The notes: generated by a model not told the origin, from the sequence alone. 64,000 nt of DNA from Eretmocerus hayati (GCA_029851415.1 CM056742.1:152711121-152775120); one strand, 5' to 3'. Counted from the first letter of the stretch, positions 35,542 through 48,730 are shown. Program-made: numbers and translations.

Positions 35542-36980
35542 ATGTACATTCATTTATTGTTGATATCCACCTGTTGGGTTCTGCTTACAGTGAGTATAGC
35601 TTTGAATAATTTGAGCCACTGATGATGAAAATTCAAGAAGTTCTTTGGAGCAATCTTGTAGTTCAATTGAAAGCCGAGAGGTTTTTTATCAGGCCTATGC
35701 TTTTAAGAGCCTTTCTTCATTAATTTGAGAATCATTCGGAACCACCTGGTTTCAATTGCTGTGATCTCACAAAAGTACAGTATTTACTGCGATTCACAAG
35801 GTATTAGAATTTGAACCCGTATAAATAACAAAGGGAATCCTGACCGAAATTAGCAAGTTACTATAATTTTGATATTTCCCACAACTTTCACACTAGTACT
35901 CAAATCTCTGAACACCAGAATGTCATTCTCGATGCTGGTATCTGGTTCTGCATTGAAAGCGGTCGAAAAGCTATGCACTACGTTTGCAAGTATTCGAATC
36001 GGATTAGACTCCCTCGCAGTAGTTCAGCATTTTTATTAGGTTGTAGTGGTCCGAAGCTCTAGTGTGGTGGCGCCACGGTCTGTAACGTGAGTTTACGCAC
36101 ACACTCTACTCGTGAGCTCACGTTACAGACCGTGGCGCCACCACACTAGAGCTTCGGACCATTACAACCTAATAACCATCGAGTGTATTAATCCCGAGAC
36201 CTCTGTCGATCCGGGAAAGCAATTCTTTCGAATTCGACCAATTCAATGGGTACCATATGTTTTGTTGAATTTTATTCGATCTATTCAAAAACCATCCTCG
36301 ATCTTCAAACAACTTATTTTCTCGGCCTTGAATTTCTTAGTATTTGAAAGAGGATGTGGTTTACGAACAGCTGAAACAGGATTTCGTTATTTCACCTTGC
36401 TGCAGTACATATTTACCCATTCTCGAATGTCTCAGGCGTTCTAGCGGTAGCTCGTATTCAAAAATTGTAATAATCAATCCCTCATAGTATTGCTAAAACC
36501 ATCTATTTTCAGTTTGCAGCTACGATAGTCGACCCTGATTACGTAGACCTCATCGATGCTAAGAACAAATACGAGAAGGTACTCCAAAGCGCTGTAATAT
36601 TCTCCAAATTCCTTGAAACTGAAGAATTCAAATTGAATAACTCACAGGATAACCATGAGATGTTAATGAGTATACAAGTACTGAGAATGCGTTTTGACTC
36701 AGAATTCGATTATATTAAAGATAAATTTGAGAAAGGAAGACGAGATGACAGCGTTGCTTTAACAACTACAAGAAATTCGAATTACACAGTCGTGACTCCC
36801 GGTGATGTACCAAAGTCAAAACACGAAATAACTTCGTCATCGCACATTTTTCTCACGAAAAAACCAAATTTAGGTGAGACTGTTCAGAAAAACACAAAAC
36901 GAGAGCTAGAGAGGGTGGAAGTATTGACAATAATGTTGGACTATTACAAGAGTCAATATAGGTATGAATTGCATACGTAG
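35542..36980 (+). CDS. Gene C: small secreted helical protein, 2 exons
   Basis: Exon 1 35542-35589 (16 codons) joins exon 2 36513-36980 (155 codons plus stop), 171 residues. The intron is 923 bp, starts GTGAGT, ends TTTTCAG and is phase 0. The signal peptide is compact and typical: MYIHLLLISTCWVLLTFAA, with cleavage probably after FAA. The mature part follows the family pattern: YEKVL with SKFLE, then L..L...F...F, then the shared SNYTVVTPGD, then a C-terminal helix ending in LDYYKSQY. No cysteine follows the signal peptide. The other open frame over exon 1 (35325-35609) is out of phase with exon 2 and is rejected. AATAAA lies at 37096. The function is unknown. Confidence 0.85.
36033..36175. 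repeat. Near-perfect 59-bp-arm hairpin in the gene C intron
   Basis: The left arm 36033-36091 and right arm 36117-36175 are inverted copies with one mismatch, around a 25-nt loop (core GTGTGGTGGCGCCACGG and its complement). It may be a young MITE; TTA/TAA at the ends would fit a Harbinger-type target but is not conclusive. If transcribed with the intron it would form a long dsRNA stem. Confidence 0.85.
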
Positions 36981-37942
36981 TTTTCAATTCAACTCCTCGA
37001 AGTTCAAATGAAATCACCATGATCATTCAAGTTCTCAGGAATATCTTTTTCATTTTGATTTCCTGTACAAGCGCATACAGATGTCAATTCGATGGAATAA
37101 AATTGAGAAAAAAGTGATAAATAACTGAAAGAATTCGTGAAACTTCCCCCGAAACCGCCGATCTTGTACCTTGAGAATCTTTTTGGTTTGAAACAGTTGG
37201 ATCTCCAATCTTGGATACCAATTTGATTTTGATGATTACTTTTCATGACGGGGATTGGGTTCGAAATCGAATAAAAACCCCCAGAGAGAAAAAGTATTTT
37301 GCGTGCGACTGAGAAAACAGCATTATATTCATATCATATATACGACTAAAATGAAAATCGCAAGGTTGGGAGTCACTCACAAGATCAACTCTTGATAAAC
37401 CAACCTGGCTCGTCAGTAAGAATCTATACCACTGTTCAGTAGTCTATCAGATGTTTCTAATCCATTAGTCCTGATACGATTCATTAATTTGAAGAATGTA
37501 TTCATTTTAGAATGTCTGATCTCACTACGAGTTCAATGATGCTTTTTTTCTTCTCTGTGAGGAATTGTGAATAAACCTTCATACCACTCTTGGTGGTCAT
37601 ATTGAAACCCTTGTCAAAAAATTTTTCATCCTCTCCAAATATCCCACGTCACAGCTTCAACCGATCATCCTTCATTCGTAGTAGAGGCAAAATATGTAGA
37701 GAGTAAATATGATGAGTCTTGTGGCAAACCATGTCCGTATTTCAAGTATTTGGCTATATTTTGATCAACTTTAAACTTTTGTGTAAACCGAAATCAGTGC
37801 GATTGGCTCATTTCTCTTCTCCATTTTAGGAGAAATCTATTGGAATTTTAGAATGTGAATTCTGGTCCACAATCATCATTATAGTTACAATCACTCATGT
37901 CAGTACATACGCGTGTATATTATACTCCCGCTCGACTAAATA
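36981..37942. other. Downstream flank of gene C, no further gene
   Basis: A poly(A) signal AATAAA at 37096-37101 is the best candidate for gene C. No other gene is seen. Confidence 0.45.
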
Positions 37943-38290
37943 GTACATTTTGATACGAAGGCGTGAACGTTGGTTTCCGCACAACAAGTGATATTTTCCG
38001 GACAGAAATGAGGGCGAGGATCGGAATCATCACGAGAACGTGAAAATTACACCGTCAGAGTGTCTATTAGTACATTTCTATACGAGGGTGGAAAAACTTT
38101 TCTTCGCGGCCGAGTGTTGGGTTTCCGGCCTGAGCCGTGAGCGAAGGTCAGGAAGAACACGAGGATGCGAAAAATAGGTTTTACACCCGTGTATCGGACT
38201 GTGTATTTCTCGCACAGTTTGTTGAAAAGCACAGTTCGATACACGAGTGTGAAACCTATCATTTCACCCTTGTATCGAAATGTACTATTT
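37943..38290. repeat. GATACAAGGG-family MITE cluster
   Basis: Termini TAGTACATTTTGATACGAAGG (37943) and TAGTACATTTCTATACGAGGG (about 38069) face the inverted CCCTTGTATCGAAATGTACTA ending at about 38287. The inside has GGCCTGAGCCGTGAGCGAAG and TTTCTCGCACAGTTTGTTG, as in the copy at 15868. One and a partial second element are stacked. The overlapping frames here are not genes. Confidence 0.65.
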
Positions 38291-41200
38291 CACCTGCTGC
38301 GTGAGTATAAAAATCGAGATACCATGCGGAAAAATCACATTCTCACACAGAAAATGGAGAAAGAGTTTTTCCCCATATCGTGTGATGTTGTTACCAGACG
38401 TTAAACCTCATAGTTTAAACACGATCGTGCATTTAGGCGACTCTGTTATCAGAATACTTGAAAAAACAATGATCAACTACTCCAGCTATTTCCTCAGATT
38501 TTTTAGGGAATTCTCACGAGATTTGACAGTATGTTGCACGATTTTCCATGCATTCATATCTGGACAAAGTCTACTGCCAAAATACCTGGCAACACATTCT
38601 CTGTGAATTATTCCTTAACTTTACATATGAAAACGAGGAAAATCCTTGAAGCTGATATCAAAAAAGCTGAATGACTCATTTCAATCCAACTCGATTCTAC
38701 ATGATTAACATCCAGCCATTTCAAAATTCAAACCGTCCAGAAATAGCCCGACCATCGTGAATATTGTATTCTCGAACAATCAAGAATCGAATTTATCTCG
38801 CGATTCGCTCACAGAAATTCCCGGGGTGGATCTCATTATGCTATCATTAATCATGCGAAGCTTGCGAGCTTGCAAAGCTCTAATATCGCATTCGTATCCG
38901 TTGTGAGCTATACATATTGTCTACTATGGGAGGCCTATCCTGTCCTATAGACGGCGTAGATGATGAGACTGAGGGTTGCGAGTCTCAGTTCTCGCAGGTA
39001 TTAGATTATGAATATTCATGGCGGTATACGTCTACAGAGAACTCGGTGCTTCATTACACCCTCCATTTCTCCTGCCAGTCTCTCTGTTAAGTTTCTGCCT
39101 CCGCGTGCCTATTATTCCGCGATAATGCTATCCTCTCGTCTTATACTGTTTTTGGAGTGAAAATGTCTCATGTTGTACGCTCTATGTAAAAATTAGCTTC
39201 GTGATCCTTACTCTTCTGCGAACAAAGTGTCCTCATTTTGAAGAATTTGGGTGAGTTCAGTTTTATTGGACTGATCTTTTCATTCTGAAAAAGTCTTCGA
39301 ATATGAGTTGCAAGAATTCGGGAGAGGCTACGAAAATGATGAAATACCTTGCGTGAAACGGAAAATTAGCAATGAGTTTTCGAACTTGAAAAGAAGACGA
39401 ATCGAATCCCGTTCGGTTTGTGAGTGTGCGTTGATCCGGACAAATTTTATAAAGCTTCAAAGCTCATCAAGTTATCGCGCCACTGGCTTTGAAAATGGTC
39501 ATTTTTTTATGTCAAACTCAGGAGACGCGAAGCACAGGGTTGGGCCTTTGTGTTCTTTCTTCTTCATCACAAAAAGGATATAACCGCACTGTTTTGAGTT
39601 GCAATTGTCGATCGGTATTTCTGTGAGAAGCTGAGGAGAAATATTTGAATCCGGATGGTAAGCTAAATAGGCCTCTAAATGTGATGGTATCGCAATTTTC
39701 TTCATTTTTACATAGTATACGGCTGGAATATGAAACAAATAACACCACAGTGTATTCTAGAAATTGAAATGAGACTCATAGCTCGTGACTCGATTTTGGA
39801 AATTTACATCGAATTTCGGAAAATCAATGATGAAATTTATCGTAAAGTCAAGTCAGGCAAAATATAATCCCTATCAATCGTCTAGACAATGTTTTGAATC
39901 GAATCTATTTGATTGAAGTTGATTCACGAATGTTTCAAGTGTGAAATTCCGTACTTGTCGTTCTGAACCAGATACCTCGGCTTAGAAGAGAGTGGCACCA
40001 CCTTTTTCACATATTTTCAAGGTCTAAGAATCACATAAAACCCATTTCAAACGTGTGCTATGAGAAAATTTTTTTTTCATTACGGAGGGTCAATAATTAA
40101 AAGTTCCATGGAAACCCTCAAATGTGTGACTTGTGTAAAAAGATTCCCACAGAGCGAGAAAATTGTTCGAAAGGATTCTAGTATTCCAGATTTTTTTCAG
40201 AGTTCGGATACATTTTGGTATATTTTTGAGATGGAATGCATGTCCTTGTTTTAGAAACTAGCTCTATGATACCGCAAGAACAATCAATATGCAGTGCGAC
40301 TCTCGGCTTATCCTCTCGATGAGTTTGCTCTGTTCTGCATCTGTATGTACATACATAGCTTTGGCTGAAAGATGTCTTACCTTGCACGTGCACAACTTTG
40401 ATTGAGAGCCTATCTTGAGCCTGCCTTCTGCAGGAGTCCTGATTAATCAGTTGCTCGAGCTATGTCTGAATGTCGGGTACATCTTTCGATGGAATTTCCT
40501 GAAATGCATGTGGCATTCTCTGTACAATACAAAGTTAGTCTCACTTGTGTTCTTGAAACTTGGGGCTGTCGAGTCTACTCTATAGAACTGGCTCCGAGGT
40601 TGAGTTGCGACATTGTCATTGATATTTCTTTGGCATCATCTTGATCACCTTGGAATGGTTTTATTCAAAACATAATCAACTACAGAAAAAATTAATTGTG
40701 TGAAATTAATAAATGATATTCGTAATTTGGGTGATTATGGTTATTGAAGATTTTAAGGGAGAGGTGCAGCCCTAATTTCAAAGTCTAGCCCAAAAAATCG
40801 TGAGGGGATTAATATTTATATTCCAGGGTATTCCCTCGAAATGGAAATAACTGCTTACCTAGTCAGTTTTTCTAGAAAAAGAATTTTTCTGGACACTCAT
40901 GCGATATTTTGTTCGGGATCATCAATACTATCCGAAAATATATTAGTTTGAGCTAGTTCCATTTTTCGTTCCAAAATTCTGAATTTCTACGTAAAAATGC
41001 CTCAAAGTTCGAATAAATATAGAATTTCTAGAGAACCACTAGATGATTCTCCTGTTCAGGTTAACAGAATACACCGAATCAGTGAACTCGAATGATATTG
41101 TAGATAAAAGTTCTCGTCTGCACAATGAGAGCTCGGATTGAACAACACTCAATAATACTACAAGGGAACTGATTCAAAGTCGTTCTTTACTTTCAGATGT

Positions 41201-41520
41201 TCTGACTCACTCAACAGTGATCTCCTCCACGAACTCGTTAATATCCAATTCATTCGAATAAACAATAAACAATGATAAATATCCAATCCCGTCAAAAGTG
41301 ATGTTCGTGGAAAAAGTATAATCACAAATACGAACTCTGAACCCCACTTGTGAGAGAAGCAATTGCTTTTTTCGTTAAATCTTTAGTTTATGAAAAAAAC
41401 CAAAAATCTTCCTATCTTTAAGCGCACTTACCCTACGCCCCATAAACCAGTTCCGCAAGTCAGCAAAGCAAGTATCCTCGGTCAATTAGCTCTTAATAGA
41501 TGTACCCTATCCACGATATA
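38291..41520. other. Intergenic, no supported gene
   Basis: There are no recognisable domains in the short frames. Overlapping frames on both strands at 39263-39748 conflict with each other. No clear repeats. Confidence 0.4.
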
Positions 41521-42560
41521 CACAGAGATCTAGTGGTGAAAATCATACACATACTTCATGCTGGGAATAATAATTCACATCTATAACATCCCGTATGTTT
41601 CAATCTTTCGCCTGTTTCGTTACCCGACAAATCGTCCCCCTTACAACACGCATAATCAGCATCATCTGCTCAACTCTCTTCTATACGGCTACCCTGGTTT
41701 GTATCACCATCACTCGTTACACGCCAAAACTCGGAATAAAGTACCCATATATGTACATATATATATATTTTACTCCCTCGAATCTCGCATATCTCTAGAT
41801 ACGCCCATTAATCTCTGAACTGCGTCGGAGTCTCATCTCTTCTGATTTCCATAATTTGACGCCAAAACAGACCATATACCATCATTCTCATACAATATAG
41901 AACCACCCTTATTTTCTATACGTACAGAAGTGTACTAATATCAGGCAACTCTGCGAGAATTGCTTGCAAAGCTCATTCATCTCGTACTGTATAACACGGA
42001 CATATCGGAACATTTGGCCTGGGCGAAGCCACACCCCTATATATATGTATAGGCAGGCTGAAAAAGGCATCGGTAGTCGACTACAAATTGCCAACGAGTC
42101 AAAAGTGAATGGCAGGAGCTTGCTCATCTTGCCGTATCTATAGCACTGAATGGCTGTGATTGCGCTTCGATATATAGCTATAAGATGAGTAGAATATCTC
42201 GTTTGTGTGCTGTAGATATGGGAGATACTTCCGAATGATGAAATTGATAAAGCGATGGTATTTTAATCTGGCTGTAGTATAAATAAGTATGGATTGGTAT
42301 GAGGGGTCGCAACAACGACGACGACGATGACGATGGACACCCCGTGGCGAAGTTCTGGCATGATTTGATTAGCCTCAGATTTACCCTATCCACGTGCAGC
42401 ACGAGTCTTTTCTCTGCCGTTCTCTTTTCTTGATCGTGCGCGTCTAATCACTTGCACGCAAACGGCATTAGTATAGAATTGCCCCTGCCCCCCCCCGCTC
42501 CATAGTCTTTGCATTATAAGTATAAGCCATCACGCACGTACGTTACCTTTAGATCATTGC
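41521..42560. other. Low-complexity island (TATA, CA, CT, C-rich tracts)
   Basis: TATATATAT tracts lie at 41755-41770 and 42039-42049, and a C-rich run near 42484. The short frames are compositional. Its nature (enhancer, promoter or junk) cannot be decided from sequence. Confidence 0.4.
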
Positions 42561-43653
42561 TTTCCTCAGATCTTGAGCCAGCTGATACTTTTTTGGTAAT
42601 CATTTCTTCCAAGACAGGTCATTTTTTAATAGGCTATTGGTGGTGAGGAGATGACGACTATGCTTACACTATATCCGTTCCTTGAATGAATAAATAAACA
42701 TGTCAGATGATTGAGTATTTCCGGATCTTTTTCCATTGCAACATCCGTAAATATTCTGAGTTCAGCCAATTAAAGGTCATCGCTATTTAGTGGCTATACC
42801 GATGCGGTAGGTATGCTGTCCGCCAAATTGTGAAAATTATACATTAAGAATGACGAAATATGAACACGTATGATTCTTGTGTCTACCAGGAAAGAATACT
42901 ATCTGAAAAGTGATTCAAGTGTGACCGATTTGCTCTCATTGTTCTTGGTTTTGCTCGTGATGAATTCCAAAAAAATTCCGGAAACGCCTGCGGAGCTATT
43001 TCTGTTTCGCATTTTGATTCCACCAGAGCATCAAAATCATGATCTTTTTTGCTAAATTGAATATATCTTGAGTTTAGCTCAAGATAATGCAAAGTAATTT
43101 GCACCATTCAAAAGATCTTGAGAAAATCTATGGGAAATGATCTTGACCGTTCAGCTATTTCACGCGCTGACCGGGCTAAATCCGGAAAAATCAAGCTAGC
43201 CTGATAATCTCAGAGAGCATTTTTTTTAACTCTTCAAAAATATGATCTCTCATGCTAAATTGCACCATCTTTGCGATGGAACTAGTCTGGAGTTATTTTT
43301 TAAAAATGTTCCATGCGTTTTGTGGTCAATTTTCTGATTTTACATTCTCTAACCAATCAGAATAATGCTATTTCTGCGCATGCGCGTGGTTTTCCGAAAT
43401 CCGAATTTCAAAGTAGTCCCAATCGAAAGCTGAGGAAATTTCCTTGGAAATGACCGCTTGCGGATCTCAATTTGATCGACTGGAACTGAAGATACACGAT
43501 TATTTAGAGATCAAGAATATTAGCACCACTGTCACCATGGATGCAAGAGAAGGTACCAGTGGGTGAAAACTTCATATTTTAGACCGCAGAATCGAATCAA
43601 AACCACGAGAAATCGATCCCAGACATCATTATTTTTCATGTGTCGTTATTTAA
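42561..43653. other. Intergenic with foldback fragment
   Basis: About 43370-43620 resembles parts of the large foldback at 12678-14722 (GCGCATGCGC, CTTCATATTTTAGACCGCAG, AGAATCGAAT), so it is a fragment of that family. No gene. Confidence 0.45.
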
Positions 43654-44206
43654 GGTAGTTGTACACCAACTACGTGAGTCAAAGAGACTTAACCTCACTT
43701 TTTTGCCCACATCAAAGTATTCGAAATTATTATCATTGTTAATAACTGCACATTTTTCATCAAACAATAAACAAAAACGGTCATCTAAGCCTTCCTGAAC
43801 AGAATCAGGCATGGTTTCCAAAGTTATCTACCCTAAAATCGAAATCACGTGTCGCATGTTTTGCATTCTACGCGTTGTATGAACAATTACTAAAAAACGA
43901 AGTGGTCCATCATTTCCAGGCTTGGCCATATGATTCATTGATATATAAACTCAAATCTCTCGCAGTCCCCCCATTTTCTGTTGATCAGATTTTGCGCTGG
44001 ACCCATTTTTGTGCTTTTTTTGGGGCCCACTCCCATAAACGCAATGTTCAAAATGTGCAAAACTGGTCAAATTGTGAAGATCAATACTCTAAAACGGGGT
44101 GGTCAGCCGTTCTGGAATTTTGCACACAAACTCTTCGATATTAGAACTATCTCTCTGCAGAATCTCGAGAAATTCTGTTGATGAATAATTTTGGTGTACA
44201 ACTACC
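43654..44206. mobile_element. TTAA-flanked MITE
   Basis: GGTAGTTGTACACCAA at the left and the inverted TTGGTGTACAACTACC at the right, each flanked by TTAA (43650-43653 and 44207-44210). 553 bp, no transposase. The frames inside are not supported. Confidence 0.8.
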
Positions 44207-46979
44207 TTAATGGAATTCATCTCGTGTAATTGGCCCATTCAAATAATCTACTACTCAGGTAAGCTCGTGTCAAAGCTTGTTCTAAAATTCAAAAATTTGC
44301 TAAGGTACGCGGCAACTCGTTAATTTGGAACTGACTTCTGACAGCTTTGCTGACACCCATGTACTGGTGAATTGATAGACTAGAACTTTTAGGAGCCTAT
44401 CAATCATAGTTATGCCATATATCGAGATTCATGAACTAAAAAAGCGAGACTTGTGATAAAAATTGACTTTGTTCAAATATTGTTCTTCATGTTTGATGGA
44501 CGAAAATTAAACTCTCGAAATCATCACAAGAGAGAGGTTGTCACATCTTGTGCTACCGTCTATGGCGTAATGGACTTTGCAAGACCGATACGGACATGAC
44601 ATGAGTGTTATGACACTACATATTAAAACCGGAATCATTCTGTAATCTAAATCATCTTTGTTGCTTCTCTAACTTTCATCTCGCATATTCTGGTGTCCTT
44701 GGCAAGAGTTCTTACTGGAGGGTAGGTTTGGTTTTCAAATGAATCCTTTCAAGACTAAATGAGACTGAAACTGAGATAACGCGAAAGTCGTCCCAGTTCA
44801 CGATACCAGTGACAAAAAACTGTCGCCATGTGTGTTACCATTTCCATTTATAAGTCCATTGAAAAATCGGACTCACTAAAACAAGTAAACCATGCCCACC
44901 TTTCAACGGTATTCTCTGAATTCCAGCATCTCAACACGAACACAATAAAAAAAGTAAATGAGGCATTAAATTCTATCAGCAATGTCACCCCAATCAATTC
45001 TCGACAAACAACTCACAAAAAGAAAAGAAAAAAATCCACTTGCTCATCGCTTCAATGAAATTAGGCGTCAAGAAAAAAATCCGTCCCGTACCAGACACTA
45101 GTAATATATTCAGTCAACCATATAAAACATACACGCATATGGGCATCTCGTTGGTTAGTACGAGTCAAGTTATACGAGGCACTAGTAGGTGGATATTATT
45201 GTATAAGGTACCAAGTACTATAACGCTCGAAGCCATTTACTTACATGCCATACTCGAAACTGTAGTCACTGGTATGTCTCCCTGTTTTCTGTACACGTCA
45301 GCTTTATACGGGTGGCCTCGACTCGACTTAAATATATATCTATAGAATTCTGTCATTGTAATGGTAATGACCGTATAGCAGTTCATATTATTGCCCGGAT
45401 GCTCAAGCAGGGCCACTCGAGTATTTTGGGGTGCCAAACTCTCGACTATACTTTCTCTTTCTGGTTCTCTCTATTTTGCGCCAGTCATCATCGCATCAGA
45501 GTCACGGGGTTAATTCGAGCTAGCGCGAATAAATGTAGTCGATATTGTATAATATGTGGAGGGTAATATTAAGGAAAGGGGAATATGAGAATGAATCTTT
45601 GGACGCCCCCGCATATGTGAGCAACCGAGCGCACATCTGGTGGCCCGTGGAATCTCATGCGTAAAGTATTGCTGATTGTGCGTATGATCATTATCCACAG
45701 TTTGGAGACTTAACCTTGACAGTTGTTAGGGTTGATTATTTCCTGCCTACTCGGAAAATTCATATTTCGGTCGTTTTCATCGCTCGAATACTTTGGAAAA
45801 TTCTCAACTATTTTTTGCACGGACTTTTCACCCTCTCCCACAATTAACAAAAAATAACATACGATACACGGCCAGAAACCTGAATTTTTCATCCCTGTGT
45901 CGATTTGGATCCTCAAAATCTGCTCGGTCCGAAAAAAGACGTTTGAGACGCATAACAATGATTTTGCGGCCGTGTATCATGAAATACATTCTCTCCGAGG
46001 TTGAAAGTTCATTTGAGTCTCAATTTGAAAAAAAGCCGCGACTTGAGCTATTTTCAATCCTGTGGGAGAGCCATGGAATATTAATAATGACGTCCAAAAT
46101 AACGAGTGAATTGTTGATGAGAGTCTTTTTCATTGGATACAACATTGACTGAATTCTGACAACTTTTAATGAGGGTTTAGACAATAATAAATCTTCAACT
46201 CGTCATTATTTGATTCTAGGAACTAGGAATAGTCTATGGAGCAAGACACTTTGTCTCACTTGTATTGGATTCACCAGATTCTAATCTCACCAGGCTAAAT
46301 ATCCACGGATGAATTCCAGCTTCCTCGAGACGATTACCATTTTGAATTCAACATCGATCATTCAGGTATTTTCTCCTAGTATCATAATATTCAGATTACC
46401 CATAAAACATCGTTTTCAATTTGGAGTAGAATCACGGTCTCGCACGGTTCGTGGATATAAAAATTGTCTACTTCCAGACAATCACAGAGCAAGATTCGTG
46501 GTAAAATGTAATCCGTGGTTGTTATTTGATTAGAACGTCAGGCTGACGATCGTTAGGTGTACACTACTGAACGAGGATACATACGAAAAACAGTATACCA
46601 GAGGCCAAACGAGATGCTACAATTTCTGCAGAAAGAGAACGACGAATACGGAGAAAGTCTCATTCCCTCATGAACCCTCATTATGTTACCTTTGGCCATT
46701 CGAGCGGACGACCGGACTGGCCTGCAGGCATTAACGTTCGCGGTAACTGACCCACGGGCTTCCCTTCGCTAAATTAAACGAGTTAAGTGGACGTAAGATG
46801 ACCAGACGAGGGATCCCGTTTTGCCGGACGATGGCTCTGATTATATCAAAAGTTGTAGTGGCCAAGTCTTACGGGGCCATTTCTCTACCCGTAATGACAA
46901 TCAAGAAGAAGTTTCTCCCCCTCTATGTGAATACAACTTCTGCTTGGTGAGAACTTCACTTTTTCATGACCTATGCGCA
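44207..46979. other. Intergenic, no supported gene
   Basis: The frame at 44828-45058 starts with an ATG in good context and ends in a basic tail, but has no family match and no second evidence. Frames at 45040-45345 and 45793-46152 are likewise unsupported. Confidence 0.4.
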
Positions 46980-47160
46980 AAATAGTACTCTGCAAAAAGT
47001 TTGTTGGCTTTCACTCACAGCTTGTCAGAAATTATAGTTCGATACACGGGGATGAAACTTATTTTTCCCAACCTCGTGATAATTCTGACCCTCACCTGCT
47101 GCTCGGGCCGGAAACCCATTAGTCGGATGCGAAAATAACACATACAGTATGTTCAGAAAG
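46980..47160. repeat. GATACAAGGG-family fragment
   Basis: TCGATACACGGGGATGAAAC and GGGCCGGAAACCC match the inner part of the elements at 15868 and 37943. Terminus-like AATAGTACTCTGCAAAAAG is at 46980. Confidence 0.5.
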
Positions 47161-48730
47161 TACCGGACCCCCTTCACTTCCATATTTCCCACGGATGACG
47201 TCTAGTAAAACAGTGTTCAATACAAAACTAATTGGATGTCAAGTGAGTTCAAGGGTTCAGATTGATCCCACCAAATTTCCCCCAACCCCCAAGTCGCCCA
47301 TCCTGGAAAAGCGAAAAATTCAACATCCAGATAGGTTTTTATAAACTTTGTCAAGGTGACGTCCAAAGGTCGATAGAGGGGAGGGGGAGGTCACAAGAAC
47401 TTACGAAGTGAGGGACAGCCACCCTCCCCCCCCCCTCCGATATCTCCCAAAGGTGACGTCTATTGAGAATAGCTTGATAGAAAAGTTGTTGGATATCGAG
47501 TGAGGGATCAGATGAATTCCCCGGATCCCCACTCCCATTCACCAATTCGCCCCATAGAAGCCAATTTTGAAATTTTGAATAAAAACTCCCATATTGTGCC
47601 CGAGACCACAGTCGTGTAAACAGGCCTGGAAACTTAGTAGCAGAGATTGGTTCTCTTATTGAAGCCAGTTGTGATTTTATTTTCCACCACGCCAAGTGTA
47701 GCGCTGCGATCGAGGAGTCAGGTGTTTACACCAAAGAACCCTAACATAACCAACGTTTTGTTATGATGTTGAATTGCACTAGCGAATGAAGTTTTAGCGC
47801 CCTGAACAAAATCGCCGGCTTTTTTGTAATAAGCTGCATGAATTTTTAACTCTGCTCAATCTTTTGGGAGTATTATGCAATCGCCGCACTCTCATCTACC
47901 GCGTGTCACTCACGTTCGAGAGCTTACCAAATTTTGCAATTTAATGATAAGGCGTCCTCAACTATCTAGTGCTTTCTTGTGTGATAAAATGATGGGAGAT
48001 GGTGACCTGCATACCTGTTTAAAAAATCGACCACTAGCTCGCTTCCACCATGTCCTAATAAAAAAGAATTGTACATCTTTTCCAGGGAATTTTTGGTCGC
48101 ATAATCCTCGCGTTGAGCGTATTCCTCCTCAAATTCAAAATTACAGAGGACTATCACTCGAGCAACTTGTTTTTTTTGTGCCTCTTCGAAGCTAATCAAG
48201 CTTCCTCCGGTTTATGATATATTTTTTGGGAACTTTGATACTCCAACAGCTTGATAGCATGGTTGACCAGATTGGTCGAAGCAATGGTGTTTACAATGAA
48301 AACCAGATTATAAACATCGACACGTGGGCTTCACTTACGACTCGATCGCAGCCCCACATATGAAAGTAAGCAAGAAAGGGAATTTTCAGCCCAGAATATT
48401 CAGAACCATGTTTGCAATGGGAGTTTCCAGACCTGCATATTATACGACGGTGCCCCAGACTCAGAATTCTCCACTCTCTCAGAACCTATGAGGTAAAAAA
48501 ATGATGGTTTTCATTTAGGTATTCAAAGTTGGACTCAATAAAGGCAAACGGGGAAGGGGATGTTGGGAGATATTTTGGGGTTTATCCAAAGCCTCTTGTG
48601 ATATCCAACAACTTTTGTGTTCAATACTTGTTGATCAGACGTCACCTTTGGGAGATATTCGGGGAGGGGGGTCGAGTCCCGCACTCCATAGGTTTTTGTG
48701 AGCCCCCATCGATCTCTGGAGGTCACTCAA
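47161..48730. repeat. Direct and inverted repeats around GACGTC motifs
   Basis: Two direct units (about 47207-47330 and 47449-47560) share a GACGTCTA head, a GGAT-TCAAGTGAG or GGATATCGAGTGAG block and a C-rich tail. An inverted third unit lies at about 48495-48660 (GATATCCAACAACTTTTGTG, CAGACGTCACCTTTGGGAGA). AGAAAGTACCGGACCCCC at 47168 may be a terminus. In between, a minus-strand frame (48199-47966) reads FEEAQKKQVARVIVLCNFEF and is acid-rich, but starts at TTG and is unrecognised. This is probably a composite repeat. Confidence 0.5.

Larger units (their letters stand above)
34768..36980 (+). repeat. Tandem segmental duplication, copy 2 (gene C)
   Basis: This is the partner of 28576-30788. 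Homology covers about 760 bp of upstream DNA, the promoter, exon 1 and exon 2. The introns have diverged and carry different insertions. Confidence 0.85.

Noticed and set aside
35325..35609. 94-codon frame over exon 1 of gene C
   Set aside because: It is out of phase with exon 2 at the GTGAGT donor. The overlapping frame from 35542 gives a clean signal peptide in the right phase.
44828..45058. 76-codon frame with ATG and basic tail
   Set aside because: No homology, no conserved neighbours and no other support. Left as possible chance.
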